A stretch of 64,000 nt of DNA. It comes from Streptomyces sp. NBC_00236. Lineage in GTDB: Bacteria; Actinomycetota; Actinomycetes; Streptomycetales; Streptomycetaceae. Location of the stretch: positions 1-64,000 of the forward strand of contig NZ_CP108100.1 in NCBI RefSeq assembly GCF_036195045.1, written 5' to 3'. The notes below the pieces were generated by a model. That model did not search any database. It was not told the origin of the DNA and worked only from the letters and a program-made list of their open reading frames with translations. Numbering within the stretch: position 1 is the stretch's first letter; each line of letters begins with the position of its first letter. Shown here piece after piece: positions 43,331 through 56,411 of this stretch. A program made the position numbers and the translations under genes.

Positions 43331-43738
43331 TCCGGGTCTCCTCGGAGAACGGCATCTCCCTGGACAACGGGCAGCCGGAACTGTCGAAGATCCCTCGCGT
43401 GCGCAAGTACCACGAACGGTTCGACCGAGAGATCCCTCCGAACGCCAACGCCCCCTGGCGGCGTCCAAGCACGCGGCGATCGGCTTCAGGCTGAGCGCAA
43501 TGGCCGACCTCAAGGTCGCGAGCATCAGGGACATCGACATCTCCTGCGCCTGCCCGGACGGCATCCGGAGCCCGGGTGCTGCACGACAAGCCGCACCACC
43601 CGGGCTCCGCGCTGTCGTTCTCCGGAAAGCTGCTCCAGCCCAAGGAGGTCGTCCTGGCAGTGCGCCGGCAGTTGCTCGTCATCATCGATCTCACGCATGA
43701 GTACCCGCTCGGCCATGCGCACAGCCCGCCGGCGCCCT
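43316..43738 (+). pseudogene. Unidentified coding remnant in three frames
   Basis: Plus-strand stretches read like one protein split by two frame changes: ENGISLDNGQPELSKIPRVR and KYHERFDREIPPNANAP (frame of 43318), then AASKHAAIGFRLSAMADLKV and ASIRDIDISCACPDGI, then LHDKPHHPGSALSFSGKLLQ and VRRQLLVIIDLTHEYPLGHA ending at a stop at 43738. I do not recognise the family. Codon bias follows each segment. With the SDR fragment on the other strand it makes 43026-43767 a graveyard without an intact gene. Confidence 0.45.
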
Positions 43739-43767
43739 GACCCCCGGCTGCCAGTATCGCGGCCGTG

Positions 43768-44034
43768 TCACATCATTCGGCGTTTCCTCAGCTCAGCAAG
43801 CCAACCCCGTACTTGCTCGTCGTCGTGCAGGTAGCCGCCGCCCTCATCTGCGGGCAGGTCAATTCCGCACAGGAGGTTCAGCGCCCACCACGAGATGTCG
43901 TCCCAAGCAAGCCGGTCGTCGGCCACCCACCGAAAAGCCCAGCGGTCGGCCTCAGCCCTTGTCAGCCGACCCTCGATGAGCGACGTGAGGCGATCCTCAA
44001 CCTCATCAAGCGTCGGCTGGTGCCCTGCATCCAT
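43768..44034 (-). CDS. Small conserved hypothetical protein, N-terminus uncertain
   Basis: From ATG 44034 the frame gives 88 residues: DAGHQPTLDEVEDRLTSLIE, GRLTRAEADRWAFRWVADDR, LAWDDISWWALNLLCGIDLP and HDDEQVRGWLAELRKRRMM, a Trp-rich helical protein. The frame looks coding further upstream (TERLPLPAALDLVDLVPHQE, RWPRLYGQD) to about 44150 but has no ATG or good GTG there except GTG within VPHQERW; the original start may be lost. Only a TTG at 44256 overlaps the previous gene. No known function. Confidence 0.6.
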   Translation of the reverse strand: MDAGHQPTLDEVEDRLTSLIEGRLTRAEADRWAFRWVADDRLAWDDISWWALNLLCGIDLPADEGGGYLHDDEQVRGWLAELRKRRMM

Positions 44035-44252
44035 GTCCTGACCGTACAGCCGGGGCCAACGTTCCTGATGCGGCACCAGGTCAACCAGGTCGAGTGCCGC
44101 AGGAAGAGGGAGACGTTCGGTCAGCGCACCCCACTTCGTCCTGGCGTCCCCGAACGCCAGGACCCGCGAACCAGCCGACTCCCTCCCCCCACCCCCGCAA
44201 GGTTGGGACGGGCGGCAGCAAGCCGTGCTTCGTCGCGCCCGGACAGGTTCGC

Positions 44253-44684
44253 TCAATTCACCGTCCGCGACGCGGCCGCTTCGATACCTGATGCCCTCAG
44301 CTTGCGGGCCATGAGCTCCATCTCGGGCAGGGTCCCCGAGTACTGCCCGGCCAGCACCTGCTCCAGCACCGCCCGGACACCGCCCAGCCCGATGCCGAGT
44401 TCCGCCCGCAGCACCCGCATGACGGCGGCACCTCTCGTCGGCTGGGCTACCTGCAACTTTGCCGGCCCGTACTCAACGAGCAGCCGTCCACGCAATTCAT
44501 CCGGCAGGTCATCACCACAAACAGCGACGGCAAACCCGCAGGCCGGACACATTGACTCAACATCCCAGCGCAGCTCCTCGCCCACCAGCGCCTGCACTCC
44601 GCACCGCTCCTCCTGGGCACCGCACCCCTGGCACGCTGCGGAATACCTGATGGCCTCGACCAAGTACGGATCTTCCATTCCCAC
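44253..44684 (-). CDS. Hypothetical protein with Cys pairs and an L7/L12-like tail
   Basis: A 143-residue protein starting at GTG 44684 (ATG 44678 is equally possible). YSAACQGCGAQEERCGVQAL and DVESMCPACGFAVAVCGDDL contain two CxxC pairs, a likely zinc site. The C-terminal AAVMRVLRAELGIGLGGVRA, VLEQVLAGQYSGTLPEMELM resembles the helical L7/L12 C-terminal domain (V-x-x-L-R-x-x-x-G-x-x-L-x-x-x-x). Function unknown. It precedes the small hypothetical gene on the same strand. Confidence 0.65.
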   Translation of the reverse strand: MGMEDPYLVEAIRYSAACQGCGAQEERCGVQALVGEELRWDVESMCPACGFAVAVCGDDLPDELRGRLLVEYGPAKLQVAQPTRGAAVMRVLRAELGIGLGGVRAVLEQVLAGQYSGTLPEMELMARKLRASGIEAAASRTVN

Positions 44685-44700
44685 CCCTCGAGAGGAGAGG

Positions 44701-44890
44701 TTAGACCTCCTGAACGGTCTTCAGCAGCTCGTCGTCGGACAGACACGTCTCGCCGTCGGACCTGAGCGTTCGAGTCCGGTGCGCGGCCAGTTCGTGCAGG
44801 GTGGCGAGGTCTGCGGCGGCCAGCAGCCGGACCGCGCTCTCCGGGACGGCGAACACTCCGACGTCGTCGTTACCGTTGGGCTCGGCACAG
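44701..44890 (-). pseudogene. C-terminal fragment of a hypothetical protein
   Basis: The last about 55 codons, VGVFAVPESAVRLLAAADLA, TLHELAAHRTRTLRSDGETC, LSDDELLKTVQEV, have good codon bias and end at 44701. Upstream of about 44890 the frame becomes antisense to the ROK gene, which is itself cut at the same place, so a deletion joined two truncated genes. Confidence 0.45.
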
Positions 44891-44904
44891 ACAGGCCGGC
44901 GGTT

Positions 44905-45740
44905 CCCGCGGTGGAACCTGTCGAGGCCTCGATGTCGATCTGCGCGCCACCGAGGCGATGAACCATGCCGCGAGGCTGCTCGACGCGCTACGGGTGTCAG
45001 CCGGAATCGACAACCTCGCGGCGGTAGTCGCGGGTGTCCCAGGTCCGCTCGACACCGACTCGGAACTCGTGCGCTCCCCGACGATCCTGTCGAGCTGGGT
45101 GGGGCTCGACCCACGGAAAGAGCTCGAACAGCGCCTCGGCGTTCCCGTGCACGCCGAGAACGACGCCCTCCTCGGGGCGTACGGCGAACTGCACCTCGGC
45201 GCCGGCCGCCGCTACGCCAACTTCCTCTACGGCAAGGTGTCGCACGGCATCGGGGCGGGGCTCGTCATCGACGGGCAACCGTACCGTGGATCAAAGGGTT
45301 TCGCGGGCGAGATCGGGCACACACCGCTGCGGGGGCACACCGAGCTGTGCCGCTGCGGCAACCGCGGCTGTCTGGAGACCGTGGTGTCCGTGTCCGCCCT
45401 CGCAGCGCAGATCGCTCACACCCACCCCGGGGTGGAGACGGATCTGCGCTTCCCGCTCCAGGTGAACGACCCCGTCACCGAGCGCATCCTGGACGACGCC
45501 GGCCGAACGCTCGGCGGGATCCTTGCCGCCTTCTGCAACCTCCTCAACCCCGAAGCGCTCATCGCGGGCGGCGAGTTGGGCGCCTCGACCGGTGCTCTCG
45601 TCCAAGGCATCACCACGGCGGTCAGCCGGTACGCTCAGCCCGCCATCGCCGCCGTCCTCGACATCCTTCCTGCCGGCCTGGGCACCGGGGCCGAACTCCT
45701 GGGAGCGCTCCGGCTCGCGACGACCCTCGCGACGCACTGA
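44905..45740 (+). pseudogene. ROK-family protein lacking the N-terminal HTH
   Basis: Reads RGLDVDLRATEAMNHAARLL, GIDNLAAVVAGVPGPLDTDS, LGVPVHAENDALLGAYGELH, VSHGIGAGLVIDGQPYRGSK, GFAGEIGHTPLRGHTELCRC and GNRGCLETVVSVSALAAQIA, the actin-like ROK fold with the zinc site CxCGNxGCLE. ROK repressors have about 400 residues with an HTH at the start; here the first about 140 residues, including the HTH and phosphate-1 loop, are missing. An ATG at 44958 would allow a 260-residue protein, which could bind sugar weakly but not DNA. Confidence 0.8.
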
Positions 45741-45909
45741 CTGAACGCAGACGTGAAGCAAGGAGCCGGCCTCGAACTGCGTCACCGACGGCGGGCCCGC
45801 GCGGAGTCGGGCGCCGATGGGGCTGGGCCCCTGTTCCCGGCGAGGGGGTCAGCGGATGCGACGCTCCCTCGGACGGCTGCTCCTGGGGCTGACGGCCGCT
45901 GACGGCCGG

Positions 45910-47562
45910 TCACTTCGCACCGAAGTCCTGGGTCCACCACGGCCCGCCTGCACCCTTGTGGATGCCTATTCCGATGTTCTCGAAGGAGCAGTTGAGGATA
46001 TTGGCGCGATGGCCGGGGCTGTTCATCCATGAGTCCATCACCGATTCGGGAGATTGCTGGCCCCGGGCTATGTTCTCGCCGTACGCCGACCAGCGGTATC
46101 CGGCATCGGTGACGCGCTCGCCGGGGCCGGCGCCGTCGGGGTTGGTGTGCTCGAAGAAGTTGCGGGCTGCCATGTCTTCCGAGTGGCGCTGTGCTGCGTC
46201 CGTGAGCTGCGCGTCTTCCGTGAGTGCGCCGCATCCGGCCGCCGCCCGCTCCTTGTTGACCAGGGCGACGACCTGGGCCGTGGTACTCGCGGAGACAGGC
46301 GGTGTGGCGGAGGCCTTGGGCGCACGCGCGGCAGACGGCGTCGGAGCGGCACTCTTCTTCGGTATCCGGCTGGGCGCGGCGGAGGCGCTTCTTTTCGCGG
46401 AGGGCGAGGCTGCCGCGGACGCCGATTGCGACGGCAGCGGCGGCGGTGACGTGGGGGCGGCGGTTTCGGGGGCCGCGAGGTCAGCGATGGGTGCCGCCGA
46501 GGTGCGCGCCGTGCTGTCGCCGTGACTGCCGGCTCCGGGCCCGATGGACGAGTACCACAGGCCTCCCCCGGTCATACAGGCAGCCAGCACCGCGCCACCG
46601 ACCGCCCGACGCTGGTTCCGACGGCGTCGGCGCGCGTCGGCGCGCGACGTGCTTCGACCGCGTGGGTTCCGGCTGCCCGAAGAACGGTGCCGACCGGACG
46701 GGGCGGCTGTATCGCCATCGCTCACCGCCGAGTCGATGGGCCGTGCGGCGGCGACGGGTGCCGTTCTCCCGTCCTGCACCGGATACAGAGCGAGCAGCGC
46801 CGTGGGCACCGGTACCAGCGCCAGCCCCGCAAGCAGTCCCTCGACGGGCATCAGGCCACTCCACATTCCGGCACACCGGACGCAGTCACGAGCGTGCCGG
46901 GCTATGCGCTTGCGCCACAGTGCCGAGGGGCGGCCGTCCCATGCCGTGAGCATCCTGCGAAGTTCCTGGCACGGCGGCTGCGCGTCGAGTGCCCGCACAA
47001 CGACGCGGGCCGTCTCCAGTTGCGCTTTCATCCGCTGCACTCGGACCGCAGTGGTTTGCGACGACAGCTCAAGGGCCTCGGCGACCTCGGTCCGGGTCAG
47101 CTCCCCTGCACACTCCAGCCACCACAGCGACAGCAGGCTCCGGTCGTCGGGCTCCAGCCACCGCGTCGCACGCGCCGTCTCCAGGCGCTGTCCGCGCAGC
47201 TGCAGTCGCACCATCGTCAGATCGACGAAGTCGGCCCCGGGGTCGGCGACCTCACCGGCCTCCTCCAACGCGCCCGGAGCGACCATGCGGTCCTGCCAGT
47301 GTGCGCGGACGCGATTCATCGCGATCGCCACCAGCCATGAACGGAAGCTCTCCGGAGTCCGCAGGCCATTCAAGCCGTCCAACGCACGCAGCATGGTGTC
47401 CTGCACCACGTCGTCCACATCCGACGAAGCGTTCAGCGCTCGGCCCACGATGTTGTAGAGGAGTGGAAGGTACGCACTTGCCAGTGCGTCCTGTGCCTCC
47501 GCGTCCCCGTCGCGAGCAGCATTCACCAGAGCTACCGGGTCCGTTGTGTACTGATTGCTCAT
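45910..47562 (-). CDS. Membrane-anchored ECF sigma factor with an extracytoplasmic CAP domain
   Basis: A 550-residue fusion. Residues about 10-90: sigma region 2 (ASAYLPLLYNIVGRALNASS, DVDDVVQDTMLRALDGL, SFRSWLVAIAMNRVRAHWQD). About 140-200: region 4 (TRTEVAEALELSSQTTAVRV). About 245-262: RKRIARHARDCVRCAGMWSG with HxxxCxxC, as in zinc anti-sigma (ZAS) domains. About 320-340: transmembrane helix (AVGGAVLAACMTGGGLWYSS). About 345-425: Ala/Ser/Pro linker. About 429-550: CAP/SCP domain (VVALVNKERAAAGCGALTED, RHSEDMAARNFFEHTNPDGA, MDSWMNSPGHRANILNCSFE). Start ATG 47562. A sigma factor held at the membrane whose outer domain may sense the wall; release would need proteolysis or conformational change. 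The frame upstream belongs to a pseudogene. Confidence 0.88.
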   Translation of the reverse strand: MSNQYTTDPVALVNAARDGDAEAQDALASAYLPLLYNIVGRALNASSDVDDVVQDTMLRALDGLNGLRTPESFRSWLVAIAMNRVRAHWQDRMVAPGALEEAGEVADPGADFVDLTMVRLQLRGQRLETARATRWLEPDDRSLLSLWWLECAGELTRTEVAEALELSSQTTAVRVQRMKAQLETARVVVRALDAQPPCQELRRMLTAWDGRPSALWRKRIARHARDCVRCAGMWSGLMPVEGLLAGLALVPVPTALLALYPVQDGRTAPVAAARPIDSAVSDGDTAAPSGRHRSSGSRNPRGRSTSRADARRRRRNQRRAVGGAVLAACMTGGGLWYSSIGPGAGSHGDSTARTSAAPIADLAAPETAAPTSPPPLPSQSASAAASPSAKRSASAAPSRIPKKSAAPTPSAARAPKASATPPVSASTTAQVVALVNKERAAAGCGALTEDAQLTDAAQRHSEDMAARNFFEHTNPDGAGPGERVTDAGYRWSAYGENIARGQQSPESVMDSWMNSPGHRANILNCSFENIGIGIHKGAGGPWWTQDFGAK

Positions 47563-47716
47563 GTAAGAATTTCCCTGTCCGCCAGCCACCGATGATGTCC
47601 GATGACTGGGAGACCGCCGCAGGCGGCCCGCATAACAGTTCTTCCGGCCGCGAATTCCGACACCGACCACCTCTCGTAGGACGGCTGCCACAGCGGCAGA
47701 CCCACAGGGCCCTGGA

Positions 47717-48440
47717 TCAGCCGCGTCGCGAAGCTGTGCGAGCTGCGTGACGGGCGGCCAGGTACCCGAAGGTGAGCCCGGCACCGATCTGGCATCCCGC
47801 GCCCGGGTACTCCGGACCCATGGCGGAGTTCGCGTCGTTGCCGCATGCGTACAGGCCGGGGACCGGCTGCCCGTGTTCGCCGATGACCTGGGCCTCGGGA
47901 CCGACCCGGAGCCCGAGGGAGGTGGCCAAGGGTGCCGGAACGACGGCGACGGCGTAGAAGGGCGCTCGTTCGATCGATCGGGCCGAGGTTGACGTTTCGG
48001 TCGATGGGCGGGGTCGCCGTACTGATGCCCGAAGGCGTGTCGGCCTTTGCCGAATTCCCGGTCGCTTCCGGTTCGGGCGTGTCGGTTGCCGGCCGCGACA
48101 GTGCGGGCGAGGCCATGGGGGTCCACCCCGATGACGGTCGCCAGGTCGTGAAGAGTGCGGCCGGAGCGCAGGTAGCCGGAGGCTATGTGCCGCTTGGGAA
48201 GGGGTCGGGGTGTGTGCGGGTGGATCATGCCGAGGCCGTACGAGGCCAGGGCGCGTGCGTCGGTCACGAGCCAGGCGGGAATCGTCGGCACGGAGGCATG
48301 GGATTCGTACGTGGCACGGGTGAAGCGGTGGTAGGAAACTGATTCGTCCACGAACCGGCGTCCGGCGTCGTTGACCGCGATGATGCCTGGTTTGGCCCTG
48401 TCCCATATGTGCGGGAAGACCACCGGTGGAGCCGTCACGG
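47717..48440 (-). pseudogene. FAD-dependent dehydrogenase (flavocytochrome/ketosteroid type), C-terminal half, frameshifted
   Basis: Minus-strand VFPHIWDRAKPGIIAVNDAG, RRFVDESVSYHRFTRATYES, RTLHDLATVIGVDPHGLART in one frame; after FGHQYGDP the sense passes through DRNVNLGPI in a second frame to ERAPFYAVAVVPAPLATSLG, GQPVPGLYACGNDANSAMGP and GAGCQIGAGLTFGYLAARHA in a third. This is the second half of FAD_binding_2 proteins, ending with the FAD-contact G-P-x-Y-P-G-x-G. The N-terminal Rossmann fold is lost beyond about 48440. Two frame changes near 47960-48015. Confidence 0.8.
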
Positions 48441-48443
48441 CGA

Positions 48444-48690
48444 CGTGCTGTTGAGTACCGTCGTCGCGCTGCTGCTCAGCGCCTGCGGGACCCAGCGGGT
48501 CGGGGCCGGGTCGCCGACGACGACGCAAGCGCCGCACTGGCAGACGTTCGCACCGTTCCGTGTGACGGCCGCCCGGCTCTCCGACGGTGGGCGCGCGCTC
48601 AGCGTCGACGCAGAGGTGCCCGGCAAGGGAAAGACCTGCGCGCGCCGGCTGAAGGCGGTCGTGACCGCCACCCCATTGCGCCCGCCCGGT
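48444..48690 (+). pseudogene. Lipoprotein fragment
   Basis: From GTG 48444: LLSTVVALLLSACGTQRVGA with a lipobox LLSAC, then SPTTTQAPHWQTFAPFRVTA, ARLSDGGRALSVDAEVPGKG, a secreted beta-rich domain. The leader lacks its basic n-region and the protein breaks off near 48690 before the alcohol dehydrogenase terminator side, so both ends are truncated. It abuts the truncated dehydrogenase. Confidence 0.45.
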
Positions 48691-48727
48691 GTCCCGCCCG
48701 CACGCAATGGTCCGGCCGGCTGTCTCC

Positions 48728-49768
48728 TCAGTCCAGGTCGGACATGTCGAGCACGAAGCGGTAGCGGACGTCGTTCCGCCGGAGGCGGTCGAGCGCCGTG
48801 TCCACCTGTGACGACGGAAGCACTTCGATGTCGGCGGCGACGCCGTTGTCGGCGCAGAACTGAAGCATCTCGGCCGTGGACCGGCGGCCTCCGCTGCCCG
48901 CGGAACTGAGCTTCTTGCGGCCGACGAGCAGGTCCATGGCCTCGACGGTGACGGGACCCAGGTACCCGAGGAGGCTGAGGGTGCCGTCCATCGCCACCAG
49001 CTTCAGACAGGGCGCGAGGTCGTGAGGGGCGGAGATGGTGTCGATGACGACGTCGAAGGTGTCGCGCGCCGTGGCCATCTGCCGGGTGTCGGTCGAAACG
49101 ATGAGGTCGTGAGCGCCCAGCCTGCGGGCGTCGTCGCGCTTGTCCTGGCTACGGCTGATGACGGTCGTGGTGGCGCCGAGGGCCACGGCCATCTTGACGG
49201 CGAGGTGGCCCAGGCCCCCGAGGCCGGCCACCGCGACGCGACTGCCGGGGCCCACACCCAACGAGCGCAGGGGTTCCCAGACGGTGATACCGGCGCACAT
49301 CAGCGGGGCGGCCGCGGCCGGATCGAGGTTCGAGGGGAGCGGGTAGGCGAAGGCGTCGCGCACGACGTACTCGCGGGAGTAGCCGCCCAGGGTGGTCGAA
49401 CCGTCCTGCCGGTCGGTGCCGCCGTAGGTCAGGGTCGGGAAGGAGTGGCAGAAGTTCTCCTGTCCGGCTTCGCACATGGCGCACACACCGCAGGAGTCGA
49501 CGATGTTGCCCACCGCGACGCGGTCGCCGACCGAGAAGGTGGTCACCTCGGAGCCGGTCCCGGTCACCACGCCGGTGAATTCGTGACCGGGCACCAGCGG
49601 TGCCTTCGTGTGCTGGTCGTAGGAGTGCAGGGCATGCAGGTCGGTGTGGCACACGCCGCAGTAGTCGACCCGCACCGCGATGTCATCCGGGCGCAGGTCA
49701 CGGCGCTCCAGCGAACTGCGCCGCAGCGCTGTCGGGCCGGCCGCACGCCATCCGATGGTCGTTCGCAT
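48728..49768 (-). CDS. Zinc-dependent alcohol dehydrogenase (CAD/YahK-type MDR)
   Basis: A 346-residue medium-chain dehydrogenase from ATG 49768 (AAGGAG eight bases before). Catalytic zinc: Cys in VDYCGVCHTDLHALHS, His-Glu in PLVPGHEFTGVVTGTG, later Cys in PLMCAGITVWEPLRSLG. Structural zinc: CGVCAMCEAGQENFC. Nucleotide binding: VAVAGLGGLGHLAVKMAVAL. This is the cinnamyl-alcohol-dehydrogenase branch that reduces aldehydes with NADPH. Divergent from the TetR gene, with two operator-like sites in the 94-base gap, so probably repressed by it and induced by a reactive aldehyde or similar compound. Confidence 0.92.
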   Translation of the reverse strand: MRTTIGWRAAGPTALRRSSLERRDLRPDDIAVRVDYCGVCHTDLHALHSYDQHTKAPLVPGHEFTGVVTGTGSEVTTFSVGDRVAVGNIVDSCGVCAMCEAGQENFCHSFPTLTYGGTDRQDGSTTLGGYSREYVVRDAFAYPLPSNLDPAAAAPLMCAGITVWEPLRSLGVGPGSRVAVAGLGGLGHLAVKMAVALGATTTVISRSQDKRDDARRLGAHDLIVSTDTRQMATARDTFDVVIDTISAPHDLAPCLKLVAMDGTLSLLGYLGPVTVEAMDLLVGRKKLSSAGSGGRRSTAEMLQFCADNGVAADIEVLPSSQVDTALDRLRRNDVRYRFVLDMSDLD

Positions 49769-49781
49769 ACGTGACTCCTTA

Positions 49782-49851
49782 AACAGACTGTTCTGTCTGT
49801 TGCAGCGTACGCGCGGCGCACTCGCAAGACAAACCAACCGTTCTGTTTGGT
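49782..49851. promoter_or_regulatory. Two TetR operator-like sites between adh and tetR
   Basis: AACAGAC-TGTTCT-GTCTGTT at 49782-49801 and ACCAA-N9-TTGGT at 49833-49851 share the core ACYGTTCTGTYTG. One lies at each gene start, fitting repression of both. Confidence 0.7.
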
Positions 49852-49862
49852 AGAGTGCGGGC

Positions 49863-50450
49863 ATGCCGGAACAGCCCCAGACCTCGCGAGGCGCCGCGAC
49901 CTACCAGCGCATCCTGGACGCGGCCACCGAAGAGTTCGCCCAGCACGGCATCGCCGGAGCGCGGATCGAACGCATCGTGACCGCAGCCCGCACCAACAAG
50001 GCACAGCTCTACGCCTACTTCGGCGACAAGGAACGACTCTTCGACGCCATCTTCCTCAGCTCGCTGGAGCGCATCACCAACGTCGTACCCATCGACGCCG
50101 ACGATCTCGCGGACTGGGCTGTCCGCCTCTACGACGAATACCTGCGCCGCCCCGACCTCATCCGGCTGGCGACCTGGACACGACTGGAGCGCCGTCCTGC
50201 CGGGCACCTCGTCGAGATGCACCAGCACTACGACGACCGCAAGCTCACGGCCATCACCGAGGCCCAGGCCGCCGGGCGGGTCCGCGCGGGCGACCCGTTC
50301 GACATCATGGCCATGGTCATCGCCATGTCCATGGCCTGGTCACCGGTCAGCAACGTCTACGCGGCGAACAGCCAAGAACCCGATGACGTGCATGACCGGC
50401 GCCGCGCCCTGCTCCGCGATTGCGTCCACAGCGCCATCACGGCCGGTTGA
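49863..50450 (+). CDS. TetR-family regulator of the alcohol dehydrogenase
   Basis: A 195-residue repressor from ATG 49863: TYQRILDAATEEFAQHGIAG, ARIERIVTAARTNKAQLYAY, FGDKERLFDAIFLSSLERIT is the HTH with the TetR signature. The C-terminal part (YDEYLRRPDLIRLATWTRLE, FDIMAMVIAMSMAWSPVSNV) is a TetR_C type ligand domain, full length. Operators flank the divergent promoters at 49782-49851. The gap 50451-50651 behind it holds nothing clear. Confidence 0.92.
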   Translation: MPEQPQTSRGAATYQRILDAATEEFAQHGIAGARIERIVTAARTNKAQLYAYFGDKERLFDAIFLSSLERITNVVPIDADDLADWAVRLYDEYLRRPDLIRLATWTRLERRPAGHLVEMHQHYDDRKLTAITEAQAAGRVRAGDPFDIMAMVIAMSMAWSPVSNVYAANSQEPDDVHDRRRALLRDCVHSAITAG

Positions 50451-50651
50451 GGCGACGCGTCCCCTCGTGACCGCCGCCCGGGCGATCGTGTGGTCCCGCG
50501 AGTCGGGACGAGCGTGCCGCCCACGAGAGCGAAGCCTGATCCGGGGCGCGCCACCCGACACCCTGCGGGTCGCGGCCTGAGACCGCGCCAGACCGTCATG
50601 CAGGCCTTCTCGCGGCGAGGGCCGGGATAGTGCCCGGCAAGTCCGTCCGGG

Positions 50652-52022
50652 TCAACGGCCCTTGCGCACCCGGGCGGCCGCGCGGGCTTCCGCTGTCCTA
50701 CGGGCGTCGGCCGTCTTGCGGGACTCCTTCGGGCGGCCCGGGCGCGTGCCCATGCCTCGGAAGGCGACGTTGCCGCTGCCCTTGCCCTCGATCGGCGGGC
50801 GCTTCGCGCCGGTGATGGCGGTCAGCTTCTCCTCGCCGGAGCGCACCTGGGTGACGGTCGGGCGGATCCGGGCCTCGGTCATGATCCGGTTGACGTCCCG
50901 GCGCTGGTTCGGGGTGACCAGGGTGACCACGTTCCCGGATTCGCCGGCGCGAGCCGTACGCCCCCCACGGTGCAGGTAGTCCTTCGCGTCGGCCGGCGGG
51001 TCGACGTTGACGACCAGGTCGAGGGCCTCGATGTGAATGCCTCGCGCCGCGACGTTGGTGGCCACCAGTACGGTGATCTCGCCGTCCTTGAACTGCGCGA
51101 GGGTGTGGGTGCGCTGCGGCTGCGACTTCCCGCTGTGCAGGGCGCCGGCCCGTACACCGCTGGCGCGCAGGTGGCGGGTGAACTGGTCCACGCCGGCCTT
51201 GGTGTCCAGGAACATCAGCACCCGGCCGTCCCGCGCGGCGATTTCGGTCGCGGTCGCGTACTTGTCGGCGGGGTGGATGTTCAGCACATGGTGTTCCATC
51301 GTGGTGACCGAGCCCGCCACACGGTCGAGCGAGGCCACGGCCGGCTCGTGCAGATGGTTCTGCACCAACTGGTCGACATTGCGGTCGAGCGTGGCCGAGA
51401 ACAGCAGCCGCTGTCCGTCGGGGCGGACCTGGTCCAGGATTTCCGAGACCTGCGGCAGGAACCCCAGGTCGCACATCTGGTCCGCCTCGTCGAGCACGGT
51501 GATCCGCACCTGCTGCAGCTCGCAGAACCGACGCGACACGAGGTCGGCGAGCCGCCCCGGGGTCGCGACGACCACTTCCGCGCCGGTCCGCAGCTGTGCC
51601 GCCTGCCGGTTGATCGCCAGGCCGCCCACCACTGTCGCCAGCCGCAGGTTCAGTGCCTGCGCATACGGTGCCAGCGCGTCGCTCACCTGCTGCGCCAGTT
51701 CCCGGGTCGGCACCAGGACGAGTGCGAGCGGCCGCTTCGGCTCCGCTCGCATGCCCGCCGTCCGCGCCAGCAGCGCCAGCCCGAAGGCCAGCGTCTTGCC
51801 GGAGCCGGTCCGCGCGCGGCCGAGGACATCACGGCCGGCCAGCGCGTTGGGCAGGGTGGCCGCCTGGATCGGGAAGGGCTCCGTCACGCCGAGGCCGGTC
51901 ATCGTCGCCGTCAGTTCCGGCGGCAGCCCCAGTGCGTCGAAGGACTCGGCCGGGGGCAGGCCGGTGGCCGCCGTCCGCGACGTTACGGGGTCGTCCTTCG
52001 GGGCGGACTGCTTCGCGTTCAT
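50652..52022 (-). CDS. DEAD-box RNA helicase
   Basis: A 456-residue DEAD-box protein from ATG 52022. All motifs are present: Q motif (FDALGLPPELTATMTGLGVT, PFPIQAATLP), ARTGSGKTLAFGLALL, VPTRELAQQV, ATPGRL, ITVLDEADQM (DEAD), LFSATL, then VLMFLDTKAGVDQFTRHLRA, LVATNVAARGIHIEALDLVV and HRGGRTARAGESGNVVTLVT. The basic tail (RKTADARRTAEARAAARVRK) probably binds RNA. Family members act in cold adaptation and ribosome assembly. A perfect 15-base hairpin in the leader at 52058-52091 suggests control at RNA level. Confidence 0.93.
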   Translation of the reverse strand: MNAKQSAPKDDPVTSRTAATGLPPAESFDALGLPPELTATMTGLGVTEPFPIQAATLPNALAGRDVLGRARTGSGKTLAFGLALLARTAGMRAEPKRPLALVLVPTRELAQQVSDALAPYAQALNLRLATVVGGLAINRQAAQLRTGAEVVVATPGRLADLVSRRFCELQQVRITVLDEADQMCDLGFLPQVSEILDQVRPDGQRLLFSATLDRNVDQLVQNHLHEPAVASLDRVAGSVTTMEHHVLNIHPADKYATATEIAARDGRVLMFLDTKAGVDQFTRHLRASGVRAGALHSGKSQPQRTHTLAQFKDGEITVLVATNVAARGIHIEALDLVVNVDPPADAKDYLHRGGRTARAGESGNVVTLVTPNQRRDVNRIMTEARIRPTVTQVRSGEEKLTAITGAKRPPIEGKGSGNVAFRGMGTRPGRPKESRKTADARRTAEARAAARVRKGR

Positions 52023-52042
52023 GGGGGGAACCTTCCTCGGCC

Positions 52043-52091
52043 TGGCGCCCGGCACGCGCCGGGGCCCGTACCCCTTGGTACGGGCCCCGGC
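52043..52091 (-). promoter_or_regulatory. Leader hairpins of the DEAD-box helicase
   Basis: Arms GCCGGGGCCCGTACC (52058-52072) and GGTACGGGCCCCGGC (52077-52091) form a perfect 15-pair stem with a 4-base loop, 36 bases upstream of the start codon. A smaller stem GGCGC/GCGCC (52044-52048 with 52056-52060) shares three bases with it, so the two exclude each other. It may be an attenuator or a substrate of the helicase itself. Confidence 0.65.
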
Positions 52092-56406
<4,315 letters not shown>

Positions 56407-56411
56407 CCGAT

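Noticed and set aside
47563..48537. Upstream extension of the sigma-CAP frame giving an 875-residue protein
   Set aside because: The upstream part is the FAD dehydrogenase relict that happens to be in the same open frame; the sigma factor starts naturally at 47562.
48409..48909. Full 166-residue lipoprotein gene
   Set aside because: Only the part to about 48690 has sense; the rest is antisense to the alcohol dehydrogenase.
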